Shown here in pieces: positions 45,918-58,174 of a DNA stretch of 64,000 nt. The stretch spans positions 290,330-354,329 of the forward strand of contig JBJCIZ010000040.1 of the NCBI GenBank assembly GCA_051294375.1. Reading direction: 5' to 3'. How positions within the stretch are numbered: the stretch's first letter is position 1; each line of letters opens with the position of its first letter. The position numbers were made by a program, and so were the translations under genes. The notes beneath the pieces are model-generated. The model saw only the letters and a program-made list of their open reading frames with translations. It was not told the origin of the DNA and ran no database searches. The stretch comes from Paraspadella gotoi. Lineage: Eukaryota; Chaetognatha.

Positions 45918-48900
45918 TATCTATTATCAATTATTATTCAATCAACCATTAATCAATTATTTAGGTAGATCCAGCATTGTTTGGCTGAAAGTTGTTAATT
46001 ACTTACTTAACTTTACTAATTCACTCATAAACAATCTTCTGTTTTACATACTGTTTTCATATGTGATAATCGGTAAATAACAACTGCCTCCTTCCTTATA
46101 ATAAAGATGGAGTTTTAAATTTTATAAAAACACATTTTTGTTAAAGAAAAACAAACTTAGAAAAAACGCTTTAAATCTAACAGCTATTTTACTTAACTTT
46201 CATGATGTCTTCATCATTAAGCTTTTTGCTGTTTTTTTATGTTGTTTGTCAAAACAAGAAATACGCCATAAGGTAAAACCATTTATTTTATTAACTAAAA
46301 AATTGTTTAGTTAAAAACTACATTTTGAATGAGCTATAGCATATGCAGCGATGGGGTCTGTCTTAGATGCTAGCTTAGGCTGTTTTCACCCCAAATTTGA
46401 AAAGTTTTCAGATCTTAATTTAGCATCTAGGAAAATATGTTGGGAGGTAAAAAAATAAGATTGTACTACTTTTTGTCAAAATTGGAGCAAACACCTTAGT
46501 GCTACCCTCGCCTAAAGGATAAAAAAGCACACCTTTGGGCACATTTTCGTCAATTGACTGAATCTTAATGATCCAATCCACGTTCCCAAAGGATCTTATT
46601 AGTTGCCAACCTTCTAAGGATGATGCAGTAAAATTCAGCTCTCTATCATGACGAAGGCCACAGCTAGAACACAAGCAGATTACTGTTGTGATGGAGTATT
46701 AGAGAACAATAGGCTTTAAATATTAAACTCAAAATAAAATCCAATTCTCTTCAGATCTAATATTTTTTGTATATAATATCATACTAGTAGGAGCCAAGTA
46801 TCCTATTTTTTGAAAGGTGTGCCCACATCCTGGTGGATACTTCCTGTACAAAACACTAAAAACATAAATCACTACTGTATATCATTTTTTCAACAGTTTT
46901 TAAATCTACAGGTGTAATTGTGACATACTAATTAGTAGTCGTCTTGCAACAGTGCAATAGACCTTAAATTTTCATGGAGTCGCACTTAAATGCAACTGCA
47001 GCAGCTTTTTGACCATTTTCTTTAATTTTATGAAAAACTAATGATGCTATTTTACCCTAACTGATCTCAATACTTGTACATGTCCATGTTTTAAATATTA
47101 ACCTTGTATAAATATTAAATATAATATCATGTCTTCGGACCTTTCTACAGTAATCACAATATGCTGGAGAAAGATTAGTGATTTTTGTTTGTTAGTGTTT
47201 TGTACAGGAAATATCCACCAGGATGTTGGCACACCTTTAAAAAATAGGACACTTGGCTCCTACTAGTATGATATTATATGAAAAATATTAGATCTAAAGA
47301 GAAATGATTTTATTTTTGAGTTTAAATGTTTAAGCCTATTGTCTCTATACTCCACCATACAGTACCTGCTGTAGTGTAAGCCTTCGTCATTATATAGAGC
47401 TGAAATTTTACTGATCATTCTTATAAGTGGGTCAACTAATAAGATCCTTTGGACGTGGATTGGCTCACGATGATTCAGTCAATTGACGAAAATGTGCCCA
47501 AGATGTGCTTTTTATCCTTTAGGCGAGGGTAGCACTAAGGGGGTTGCAACCAATTTTTTGACAAAAAGTAGTCAATCGTTATTTTTTTACCTCCCAACCT
47601 ATTTTCCTAGATGTAAATTAAGATCAGAAAACTTTTCAAATTTGGGTGAAACACCCTAATGCTAGCTAGTATTATGGTGGACTAAAATCCACCAACCGTT
47701 CATCCAGCGACCGTTGGTGCCGGAGGCAAGTCATTCGCCTCCCCAACCCAAAGGTCCAGGGTTCTAGCCCGGTGGTCGCCTAGCAGTTTAAGAGGGACGG
47801 GGCGCTTAACCCGCCTGTAACACGGTGTTACAGCCTGATCCAAAGCTCAGGGACTGCTATTATTAAACGGTTCTGTCACTAACACATGACATATCACTGG
47901 TCTTTTCATTGGTGAGCCCGACTTCCGAACACAACAGCAACAACAACACTTTCAAGCAACATGCCTCAACCTAGAACCAATTCCGAAACTCGATTCCCAA
48001 ACCTTTTTTCATATATTTTTATATTTTGGATAGAGAATGACTGTAATAATGTAAATCTTAAGTTACATCTACATTAGCCCATGGGTTTTGAAGAAATCGA
48101 CTAAAAACAACAAAATTCCTCTCCTTTTTTCAACATTCTCGCCTTTAAGATTTTCGCCGATCCTGACTGCCTCTTACAAACTTATAATTTTTGCTAGTTA
48201 ATTTTTTTTTCTTAAACGAGCAAAAGAAATCCACAACTTTCTAATCTTTTATAATTTCGAGGTAAAAAAATATAATACCTCTAAGGTCGGGTAAGTCTGA
48301 CTGAGATCTAGTAAGTAAAGACAGGGGAAAATGGTGGAAAAGGATATATATTGTAAGCGGCTAAATCGCGGTAAAAAAATGGTAACAGAGACTGACCGGG
48401 AGAGGGACGGTGAGAGAGAAAGAGAGGAAAAAGTGTGAATGAAAAACTTAAACCTTGGACTCGAGCCTGGGTCTCCGGGGGAGGGGAGGAGGATGAGGAG
48501 AAATGATGAGGAAACGGTGCATGCTGGCGAAACCTATCGGTTCTTTCTGAATACATTACATAACATTAGGATATTGTGAAAGTGTAATGTCTTGTGAAGC
48601 CTGTGAAAGTTGAGTAATTAAAAAATTCGCTCTATTTTGTTATTGAAAACTAACATTAAAGTGAAGGCTCCTTTCAGTAAACGTCCCTGTTCTCTAAAAT
48701 AACTAGTGGAAAAGAAAGATAAATACTTAGACTGTGATGGGGTGAATAATATTTTGTAGAATTTTGTAAGCATGCATGTAAAAATCAGACAAGCAATTAT
48801 TTAAGTGACAAAAAATTTACATTTTCTTTATCCAAAAAAACTTTAAGTTTACTAGAGTACAATTTAACCTTTTTTCTTCAGAATCATTAAAAGAATTAAA

Positions 48901-51900
48901 TTTTCATTTATTTTTATGGGTGTCATTAGTTTTAAAATTAATTATAATTTTGACTTAGTTTGACACTACACCCTGTAAAGAGGTTTCAGCAAAAATATTT
49001 CTAAATTGTATCTTTTATGTGTCCTATGATTATGGCTTTATTTTGGTACTATTGCCATCCCTTTATCTTTTGTTCCTTCAAAAGATATTAGGAAAAAAGT
49101 TTTTTCTCTTCAACCTTCCTTTTAATTTCTCTTTAAAATAAAAATTTGCAATGAAACTGGATAACTTTAATATGAAAAAATTGGTCATAATAAAAAAGAA
49201 AAATAGAACGAGCTCTAGGACACAAGGCTTTTTAGAATCTCATAATTTAAAGTGTCATTTATAATGCTAACATACCATAATCTCATTAATAACTTTAAAA
49301 AAGTGAAATTTCCCTTTCATTTCTATAGTAAAAATGAGTTTTGAAAATCCTCCGGAGATGAGTAGTTCATTTCCCCTGGCTGGTTTGATAGTAAAATCTT
49401 TATCAAATGCCACAAGAAAAAAGGAACGAGCTCTTGAGATGTAAAGCTGTCGGAATCGTGTGTTTTTACAAATGTTTTCTACTGGAACTTTTTGCAGCTC
49501 TTTGTTAAGGTTGGGCAGTCAGATTCGAACGGAAAAATGTTTAATTTTTTTTAGCAAGATTTTCGCCTATAGAAAGAGAAAAAAATTGTGGAAAGCTGGA
49601 AAGTTTTCTAAAAAAATTTGTGAAAAAAAATATAAGTTATTTCCTTTACTTTCGAATTTCGAAATTCTCCTTGACCGAATTGAAAATTTTCCGTTGAAAT
49701 TTTCACTCTTCACTCCGCTGGCTAGAAAATATTGTGGATACCCGGAAAATCTGTGGTCAACCATTTTAAAAATAGACAAGCTTAAAAATTTGCGGGCAAA
49801 AAGTTGGTTGTTATTGTTCCTTCTTGGTACTGGACAGCTGGTCGTGGTCATTGCCGTAGCACAAAAATTACAAATTTTCCACTGACTAACACGACGAACG
49901 GACGGAAAAATTGGAGAAAAATAGTATATTTACTTCCGGCTCAGTCCATTAGAATTCTAAAACAGTCCCAATACTTTTTATTAGTAGTTTTGATGACCAG
50001 AAAATTACAAATTTTCCTGGGAAAATTTGAAATTTTTGTATTATTTTTCTCCCATTCCTCCCTTTCTATTTTCACTAATTTTTAGTCGGATCTGCTTATC
50101 AGCAGATCCCGACTCTATAATCATTTTGTCGGTCCGCCCCTCAATATTGTCGGGCACAAACTTATATCATGTCAGAACATCGAATTATGATAAATTATGT
50201 AAAAAAAATGATGTATGTCCGTCCGTCTGTCTGTCTGTCTGCCCGTCCGTCCCACTTTAGCAAAAAACACCAATTACTCGTGATCGGATGGATGGATTTG
50301 AAAGAAATTTTGTGTGTGGGTAGGGAAGTGTGTGATTGAGCTGGATATGAAGTTTCGATGGAATCTTCTGAGTGGAAATTAGTTTAAATAGAAAAAACAT
50401 AAAAATATATTTCACTATTTGAACACCAATTGCTCATGACTGGATGGGGCGATTGAACTTAAATTTTGTATGTGGGTAGGAAAGTGTGTGATTAAGCTGG
50501 AACTCAAGTTTTGATGGAATCGTCTGAGTGGAAATGAGTTTTAAATGGAAAAAACCAAAAACCTGTTTCACTAATTGATTATGCTTATTTTTCCTTTATA
50601 TTAAATGTGAATGCAGGATGTATTAATTAATCAAATAATTAATCAATTAGTCAATTAATTAATCAATAATTAATTAATCAGTCAATCAAGACAAACGTTA
50701 TCGGCATTATTCTCATCGTCATCATTGCTTTTGTTTTGGTTAGTGATGAAAAGACCTAAAAACAAACATTGAGATCAAATTAATTAATTAATTGCCTAAT
50801 AATTAATTAATTTAAGAATTAATTAGTTACCGAGCAGATCCGACATTGTTTGGACAAACTTGTTTCTCAACGAATGAAAATTACAAATTTCTAAAGACAT
50901 ATTGACAGTACTTTTGATTAGCTATTCTGCTGACCACTAAATTTGAAATTTGTACAGAAAAAACCTATACTAACTAACATTCCTTTTTTAGTCGGATCTG
51001 CTTATAAGCAGATCCCTACTCTATAATTCACTTTGTCGGTTCGTTGGTCCGACCCTCAATCTTGTCGGACATTCACATATATCATGTCATCGAAATATGA
51101 CAAATTATGCAAAAAAACGATGTCTGTCCGTCCGTCTGTCCGTCCATCCATCCATCTGTCATACCTTAGCAAAAACTCCAATTCCTCGTGATTGGATGGA
51201 TGGATTGGAATGAATGGGTAGAGAGTGTGATTGAGCTGGATATGAAGTTTCGATGGAATCGTGTGAGTAGAAAAGAATTAAATGGAAAAACAAATAAAAT
51301 TATTTCACTATTTGAATGCCAATTACTCATGAGTAGATGGGACAATTGACTTGAAAATTTGTTTGTGGTAGAAAGGTGTGTGATTAAGCTGGAAATCATG
51401 TTTCAATGGAATTATTATGCTTCTTTTTATTTTTATATTAAATTTAATGTAAAATGTTATTATTGGAGTTTATGTTTGGGTAGAGTGACGGGGTGGGGGT
51501 GAAGAGAAAAGGCCGAGACCGACGGAGAAGGCCAGATCTGACCCATTCGACCGATTGACCGATCGACCGGACAGGGACTGACCTGACTCTTTCTCCACTC
51601 TTTCTCTCCTTCTCTTCTTTCTCTCTCTCTCTCTCTCCAAACTTTACTTGGACAGGCTCAAACAAGACAAATTCAGATTCACTGGATCACATTTTAGAGA
51701 GATCGTCAACTACTTTCTTACAAAGTTCCTACTACGTTTTTACTAAAGATTTATCACGATTCTATTTGATTTCTCCTCGATATATAGATTCTTCATTCAA
51801 TTTGATCTCGATTTTCTACGGAAACCTCGTTTTCTACATTTTATTACATTTATTTACATTTTATTTTCGCGTTATTTCTTCCCGACTTTCGAGCTTTAGT

Positions 51901-51993
51901 TACATAAAACGTTTGGGATACTTTTCGTCAAATAAGTTGCGACCAAGTGGACCATCTTCACCTCAAGAGGCGTAGAGAGCCAAGCTTCTCTAC
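45918..51993 (+). repeat. 6.1-kb duplicated block, copy B
   Basis: Collinear duplicate of copy A, differing mostly by single-base indels. It includes duplicate features: foldback 46378-47656, LTR-like unit 47675-47908 with TGGTGAGCCCGAC at 47910, HINE-like copies 50084-50864 and 50990-51455, and a founder unit near 51470. Only this copy continues into the minisatellite. Confidence 0.85.
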
Positions 51994-52917
51994 AGGGAGT
52001 GGAGTTTATGTTTGGGTAGAGTGACGGGGTGGGGGAGTGGAGTTTATGTTTGGGTAGAGTGACGGGGTGGGGGAGTGGAAATTATGTTGGGTAGAGTGAC
52101 GGGGTGGGGAGTGGAGTTTATGTTTGGGTAGAGTGACGGGGGTGGGGGAGTGGAATTTATGTTTGGGTAGAGTGACGGGGGTGGGGAGTGGAGTTTATGT
52201 TTGGGTAGAGTGACGGGGTGGGGGAGTGGAGTTATGTTTGGGTAGATTGACGGGGGTGGGGGAGTGGAATTTATGTTTGGGTAGAGTGACGGGGTGGGGG
52301 AGTGGAGTTATGTTTGGGTAGATTGACGGGGGTGGGGAGTGGAAATTATGTTTGGGTAGAGTGACGGGGGTGGGGGAGTGGAGTTTATGTTTGGGTAGAG
52401 TGACGGGGTGGGGGAATGGAATTTATGTTTGGGTAGAGTGACGGGGTGGGGGAGTGGAGTTTATGTTTGGGTAGAGTGACGGGGGTGGGGAGTGGAGTTT
52501 ATGTTTGGGTAGATTGACGGGGGTGGGGGAGTGGAATTTATGTTTGGGTAGAGTGACGGGGGTGGGGGAGTGGAGTTTATGTTTGGGTAGAGTGACGGGG
52601 GTGGGGGAGTGGAGTTTATGTTTGGGTAGAGTGATGGGGTGGGGAGTGGAATTTATGTTTGGGTAGAGTGACGGGGGTGGGGAGTGGAGTTTATGTTTGG
52701 GTAGATTGACGGGGGTGGGGAGTGGAATTTATGTTTGGGTAGAGTGACGGGGGTGGGGGAGTGGAGTTTATGTTTGGGTAGAGTGACGGGGGTGGGGAGT
52801 GGAGTTTATGTTTGGGTAGAGTGACGGGGTGGGGAGTGGAGTTTATGTTTGGGTAGAGTGACGGGGGTGGGGAGTGGAGTTTATGTTTGGGTAGAGTGAC
52901 GGGGTGGGGAGTGGAGT
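51994..52917 (+). repeat. G-rich 38-bp minisatellite, about 24 units
   Basis: Units read GGAGTTTATGTTTGGGTAG then AGTGACGGGGGTGGGGGAGT, with variants at GAGTG/GATTG and in G-run length. Each unit has runs of 3, 4-5 and 4-5 G on the same strand, so G-quadruplexes are possible within and between units. It seems to have grown from the single unit about 520 bases upstream. Confidence 0.9.
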
Positions 52918-54141
52918 TTTGGGCGATACCGCGGAGTCAGGTGTTGATTTGATGTCTTGATTTTTGTGCTTGTCCCGATTGGTGTAGCTTGATCATTTCC
53001 TCCCTGGAAAAGTAATATGAAAAGGGTGAATAACAAGACGGGACAAAATTGATCACTTTTTATCATTAAGAGTTCTGTAATATAAAGTTCATTTGTCCAT
53101 AATGTACTTAATCAATATTTAATATCACTATTTTAACTAGTAAAGCACGGTATAACATTAAAGCATTTAAATATTTATCAATGCAAAGGCAATGAAAAAT
53201 TTTTTTGTAAAAAATTTACTTTTTTAAGAACGGATTCAGGTAGCCCATGAAAAGTTGTCTACACATATTATAATGCGTTTTTTAATATTTCGATGATAAG
53301 TGGGTAAAATAATGAAAAAACTCTTTAAAATCATCATCATCGTACCATAATTTTTATAGCTTTTGCTAATTTTAAGCAATAAAACAAAAAATTTGAAAAT
53401 CTTGTAGTAATATTTTTTATTTATTTTTTTAATTTCTACCCGAATCTGTTTTAAAAAATTCTGATTTTGAAATAGTAATACGATAAATTTTAAATGCTTC
53501 TATGTTATTAACTATATATAAAATCAAATTTTTTTTTTAATTTCGTCATCCCACAGGGATGCTCTAACGTTATTTATATTACAGAACACTTAGTTTTTAC
53601 TTTGTTCCGCCCTAGTGAATAATAACATTCAAATTAGGTAAAAAGAGACAAATGACAATTAATTATCATAAGGAAATCATTTTGTTCTATTCATTTATTG
53701 TACAGATTATAAAAGAAAAACAAGACTCACCAGAGTTGATCAACGCGGTCTCGTCATAAGCCGTGTCTTTTGCATCTTGACGTCATTTTTTCTGCACAAT
53801 GAAAATAGGGAAACGAAAGAAAAGGGAGGGTTAAAATGGTTTGTTTAAAATGCAAGAAGATTGCTCAACAAATTTATATCCAAAGATACATTTAATTAAC
53901 TATTAAAAAATCCGAATCTAGTGCAAACCTTCATCGGAGTAAGACAATTGTGAATTTTGAAAAAATATTATATAATTCTGGCGACTCGAGTTGATCTCAG
54001 TCAACCAGATGACCTTCGTCACAAAGAGACTGTGAACCCTCAGACATCAGCGTCGTCGGCTGACTTCTTATTTTTACATTGTAAAGTTTCTCTCTCTTTT
54101 TCGTATTTCAAGCCAAGAACTAAAATCACGTTTTTATCTTT
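52918..54141. other. AT-rich DNA with foldback-family block
   Basis: 53160-53540 carries GGATTCAGGTAGCCCATG, AAAGTTGTCTACACATATTA and GGGTAAAATAATGAAAAAAC, relatives of the 37739-38498 repeat in reverse. The rest holds no recognised feature. Confidence 0.45.
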
Positions 54142-55183
54142 TTAATGCGCTGGGCGACCAATAGTGGGAATTTTGTGCCGGACTCCATGCTTCACCTCTT
54201 TAGCTTGGAAAGAGGGATTGGTAAGGTCAGGATAGTTGTCAAGAAGTTTTGAAAACGGGTTCTCTGCTGCATTGATGTAGTTGATGCCATCTGAAATAGT
54301 GTCGTCGGCAAATAAAGCTTTGATTTTTGAAAAGTCATTCAGATCCAAAAGAAGGCCATCCTTTTTGTTTGGTGCTAAATAATATTCGGCGAGGAAGTCG
54401 GCACCCAAGATTGGTTGCTTGACATCGGCGACGGTGAGTGAAAAGGGAGGTTTATTTCCATCATGGTGGTTCCATAGCTTTGGATAATGGTTCCATTGGC
54501 GGCTCTTAAATTTCCTAATGATGGTCCCTGACGGCGCTGCTCGGGGGTTGGGGGGATGATAGAGAGTAAAGCACCACTGTCAATGAGCCAGCGGCACTTG
54601 TTGACGCCATCGTGAACATATAGGAGTTTGCTGTCCTCAGATTGGCCGGGGACAGAGTTCACATCTGTCCTCCGGCCTCTGCTTTTCCCATCTTTTGGAT
54701 CGCACATCCAGGGAGGCATTTCTTTGATTTGGCACCAAAACGTTCGTGGTAAAAACAAAGTTTGTACTTTTCCTTGGTGGCCGCGAGTTTGGCGCTCTTT
54801 GAGGATTTTTCCTTCCAAGGACGAGAGAAAGGTTGAGTTGATTTTTGTTGTTTTGGCTTTTCTCCAATTGCATTGTCATCGACGTTGTCAGCATCTTTAT
54901 CATCTCCATTTAGGGAGTTGTCAGCGCAATAGTCTACTTCGTTGATAGACAAGGACGAGGACGAGTGAAGAGGGCGTCCCTGGGGATCGAAGTATAGGTC
55001 TGCAATGCTGGCTGCAGTCTTAGCATTGATTTCAGCTATTTTGTCGACCACTGAGCGCTGGATCTCTGATGGCAGTTCTCGTAGCATCAACTCCTTGAGC
55101 AAATCATCTATTGTGACGTCATCAGCTTTTTCAGCTTCGCAAGAAGCTGCGATGGGCGTCGGCCATCTTGGCAAATTCCATCA
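54142..55183 (-). pseudogene. Gypsy-2: gag C-terminus, protease, start of RT region
   Basis: The - strand frame carries acidic and Ser-rich gag sequence and a C-F-Y-H ... K-K-C-L-P-G-C motif. A -1 frame follows with C-R-W-L-I-D-S-G-A, a canonical D-S-G protease site, and A-A-N-G-T-I-I-Q-S-Y-G. A further frame has M-G-A-D-F-L and a pre-RT linker, ending H-K-I-P-T-I-G-R-P-A-H before a stop at 54142. The RT catalytic part is missing. The N-terminal half of this gag is found at 60943-61376, beyond two later insertions. Confidence 0.7.
54644..54689 (-). promoter_or_regulatory. -1 ribosomal frameshift cassette (gypsy-2)
   Basis: On the - strand GGGAAAA (plus-strand 54683-54689) is framed G-GGA-AAA in gag. 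A 5-nt spacer follows, then a 12-bp stem: GGCCGG/CCGGCC and GGACAG/CTGTCC with one bulged A, closing a 9-nt loop that includes the gag TGA. Protease is in the -1 frame. Confidence 0.7.
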
Positions 55184-55191
55184 ATGAGGAA
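55184..55191. repeat. 8-bp target-site duplication ATGAGGAA (left)
   Basis: Identical to 60935-60942. The two flank the split foldback element and lie within the gypsy-2 gag sequence. Confidence 0.75.
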
Positions 55192-55670
55192 TAAGGCATA
55201 GTAAAATTTCTAAATTTAACTTTAATTAAAATTCTAAAAGTGAGGATCGAAAAACATTATACTAATGAACATTTATGTAATAAAAAAATTTACAATAAAT
55301 TTTATAATTTACGCAGTAGGCCATATTTATACTAGTACTAAACCAATAAATGTTCAAATTTCAAAACAGTTTTTTCTAAGATTTTTTTGCAGATTTGGAT
55401 TCGTCATAAAAAGTTGGTAAAAAGAAATATAACTCTTTTTAAAAAATTCCTTCATTAAGTGGGTCAAAAATTAGAAAAAGCTATATTTTAAGCTGAAAAT
55501 TAACTTTTTATATATTAAATATAGTTTTTTAAATTTTTAACCCACTTAATGAAAGAATTTTTAAAAATGATTTTTATTTTCTTTTATCAACTTTTGACGA
55601 GGAATTCAAATCTGCAATCAAAATTAAAAAAAGCCTATTTTAAAATTTTTCGATATTATAAGGATAGTAC
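55192..55670. mobile_element. hAT-like foldback element, left part
   Basis: Starts TAAGGCATAG, the inverted partner of the right end CTACGCCTTA/TTACCCCTTA. It is the same sequence as the intronic copy at 16801. It is cut at GTAC (55667-55670) by gypsy-1 and resumes at 60799. The 8-bp target duplication points to the hAT superfamily; no transposase is encoded. Confidence 0.7.
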
Positions 55671-55919
55671 TGAAGCAAAGGAAAAGACTTTTTGTAGAGA
55701 AAAGTATTATTTACTTTAAAATTGTAACACATTAACAAGAAGAAATTGAACAGAGAGAATCAGAGGGGAATCTGTACAGCAAAACTGTAAAACAATTGAA
55801 GAGAGAAATTCACTAGGTGGCGAATTAAAACTAACTAAAGGGGACACTATGTGGGAGAGTGAACAAAGGGTTGTGGATAGAAAATAGTCACTATGACAAC
55901 ATGTAAACAATTCGCTACA
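55671..55919 (-). repeat. Gypsy-1 3' LTR
   Basis: 249 bases, plus-strand limits TGAAGCAAAG and TTCGCTACA. On the - strand it is preceded by the polypurine tract. Confidence 0.9.
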
Positions 55920-55930
55920 TCCCCGCCCCA
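55920..55930 (-). promoter_or_regulatory. Gypsy-1 polypurine tract
   Basis: The - strand reads TGGGGCGGGGA directly before the 3' LTR (TGTAGCG), the expected primer for plus-strand DNA synthesis. Confidence 0.7.
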
Positions 55931-55995
55931 AGGCCACGACCGGGGTTGTTGCCTGATAGATGCTAACTAGTATTTACAAAAGAGTTTTGTGTTTT

Positions 55996-56302
55996 TTAGT
56001 TCAGAAGTTGAAAAATATTCCTATTGACGCTGTTGACACCAAGACCTTCGTCCGAAGGTAAAAGCATTGCAGGAAGCGCCGGCCGGTCTCGAGCATTACG
56101 ATGAGGTTGGCGACGGGACGGGGTTGGCGGCGGTGGCGTCGGAGGACGCGTTCGGGGCGGCCACGGCGGTTCCTTGGAGTGGCTTGTGGTGGAAATTGTG
56201 GAAGCTGGGTTGGTGTGGGTAGAAGTGGTTTGCGGATAGGGCGACCACATGGTGGAGCCATGGGTGGAGTTGGGGGATTGGTTGGGTCGGTGAAGGCTGG
56301 TT
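55996..56302 (-). pseudogene. Gypsy-1 pol C-terminal tail, frameshifted
   Basis: After the integrase frame closes at 56303, other frames remain open to about 55996, with Pro/Arg-rich sequence such as P-P-T-P-P-P-P-T-P-S-R-R. It is probably the basic C-terminal tail of pol displaced by an indel. Confidence 0.4.
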
Positions 56303-58174
56303 TTAGTCTGTCAACAGATATTTCTTCTGTTCCACGGCCAGGGATGTCGATTTTAAAATTCTTAGGGCCTCGTTCAATGAAGCAGTAAGGGCCTGTATAT
56401 GGACTTGAAAGGCTGTGGCCTTGTGGGCCGCGGAGAATAAAAACGAATTCCGAATTTCTGGTAGCACATATGTTGTTTGGAGGCCGTGGGAGGTGGCAGG
56501 GATGGGGCGCATAAGGGCGACGTCATGTCTTAGATTGTCAAGGAGTACCTGCTGGTTATTGTCTTGGTCATGGTTGTTGGATGCAGGGTTTATTTCTCCG
56601 GGAATAGTGAGAGTGTCTCCCAGGACCAATTCTGCTGGTGAGGCCTGGAGATCGTCTCTGTGGGTGGTTCTGATGCCGAGTAGTGTCCATGGGAGTTGGT
56701 TGAACCAATTAGAGCCTTGGGCGTCGCAACGTGTCTTTAGTGATGTTTTGAGTGTACGGTGCATCCGTTCCACCATGCCATTAGATTGAGGGTGGTATGC
56801 TGTGGTGGTTTGAAGTGTGTAACCAATTAGTTGAGAGAGTTGGTGCCACAATTCCGATGTAAATTGTGGGCCTTTGTCTGATATGACTGTAGATGGGATA
56901 CCGAATCTTACAATCCAGTTGTGAAGGAAGGCTGAGGCAATTGTTTGAGAAGTGGTATCTCTTAAAGGAATAGCTTCTGGCCATCGTGTAAATCTGTCAA
57001 TGCAAGTAAGAAGGTGAGTATGATTGTTTGATTCTGGCAGGGGGCTTACAATGTCAACATGAATGTGGTCGAATCTCTTTTGTAGTGTTTCGAAGGGTTG
57101 TAGGGGGGCATGTGTGTGGCGGTAGATTTTATTTTGCTGACAGATGAGACATGTACGAGCCCAGTTGTTGATGTCTTGTGATGCTGAAGGCCAGATAAAT
57201 CGTTTGGTGATGAGTTTTTGTGTTGACCTGATGTTTGGATGAGAGAGTGAGTGGATGGTGTCAAATACTTTTTGACGCCAGGTTGTAGGGACAATAGGGC
57301 GTGCTCTCCCAGTGTTTACATCACAAATGAGGTCGATGTCATTAACTTTGACTTGTTGAAATTTAAGGCTTGTGTGAGGGTCACTGAGCAGCCGTTGTGT
57401 GTCTGGGTCGGTAGTTTGTTCCTGGGCAAATGCTGTGAAATCAACACCTTGAGGGCCAATGGCGTTGATAGTGGATTCGAGCGTGGGGGTGGTTGCAGGT
57501 GAGTGTTTTACGCGGGACAGGGCGTCAGCTACGAGATTTGACTTGCCTTCAATGTATTTTATGTCTGTGGTGAATTCGGAAATGTTTGCTAGTTGGTATG
57601 ATTGACGCATGGTGTGAGGTTCTGTCTTTTTGCGGATGGCTGGGATTAGACTGTTGTGGTCAGAAAAAAGAGTGAAATGGCGCCCCTCAATGAAAGGGCG
57701 AAAATGGCGTACTGATCTGTGCGCTGCAAGCAGTTCTTTATCGAACGGTGACCATTTAGTTTGTGGTTCCTTGAGTGGAGCAGAGAAAAAACCTAGTGGT
57801 TGCCATGTAGAGTTGATGAGCTGCTCCAGAACGCCTCCTATGGCCGTATTAGAGGCATCAACTGTGAGGGCAAGGGGTGCACTATCAATTGGATGAACAA
57901 GCATAGTGGCATTGGCCAGTGCTTGCTTGACACCATCGAATGCTTGCTGACATTCTTCTGTCCACTGGAGTCGTTTTGGATTGCCGCAAAGTGCAGAGTA
58001 AAGGGGAGTGAGAATGCTTGCGATCTTGGGGATGAATATCCTGTAGTAGTTAAGCATTTCTAAAAAGCGTTGGGCTTCTTTAATGGTCGTGGGTGAGGGA
58101 ATGTTATGAATGGCTTCAACTTTGCTTTTGAGAGGTTTGACGCCTTTGGCATCAACATGGTAAGAAAATGCCAA
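56303..58174 (-). CDS. Gypsy-1 pol: RT connection, RNase H and integrase
   Basis: A 623-codon open frame, the longest in the window. Near the N-terminus H-V-D-A-K-G-V and F-L-E-M-L-N-Y-Y-R belong to the RT thumb. RNase H follows with L-T-V-D-A-S-N-T-A-I-G-G, D-K-E-L-L-A and F-S-D-H-N-S-L. Integrase has an HHCC zinc domain (H-S-L-S-H-P-N ... C-L-I-C) and a DDE core with H-V-D-I-V, I-S-D-K-G-P-Q-F-T and Y-H-P-Q-S-N-G-M-V-E-R. All catalytic residues are present. It is cut off from the RT palm by a frameshift between 58217 and 58174. Confidence 0.85.
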   Translation of the reverse strand: MAFSYHVDAKGVKPLKSKVEAIHNIPSPTTIKEAQRFLEMLNYYRIFIPKIASILTPLYSALCGNPKRLQWTEECQQAFDGVKQALANATMLVHPIDSAPLALTVDASNTAIGGVLEQLINSTWQPLGFFSAPLKEPQTKWSPFDKELLAAHRSVRHFRPFIEGRHFTLFSDHNSLIPAIRKKTEPHTMRQSYQLANISEFTTDIKYIEGKSNLVADALSRVKHSPATTPTLESTINAIGPQGVDFTAFAQEQTTDPDTQRLLSDPHTSLKFQQVKVNDIDLICDVNTGRARPIVPTTWRQKVFDTIHSLSHPNIRSTQKLITKRFIWPSASQDINNWARTCLICQQNKIYRHTHAPLQPFETLQKRFDHIHVDIVSPLPESNNHTHLLTCIDRFTRWPEAIPLRDTTSQTIASAFLHNWIVRFGIPSTVISDKGPQFTSELWHQLSQLIGYTLQTTTAYHPQSNGMVERMHRTLKTSLKTRCDAQGSNWFNQLPWTLLGIRTTHRDDLQASPAELVLGDTLTIPGEINPASNNHDQDNNQQVLLDNLRHDVALMRPIPATSHGLQTTYVLPEIRNSFLFSAAHKATAFQVHIQALTASLNEALRILKSTSLAVEQKKYLLTD

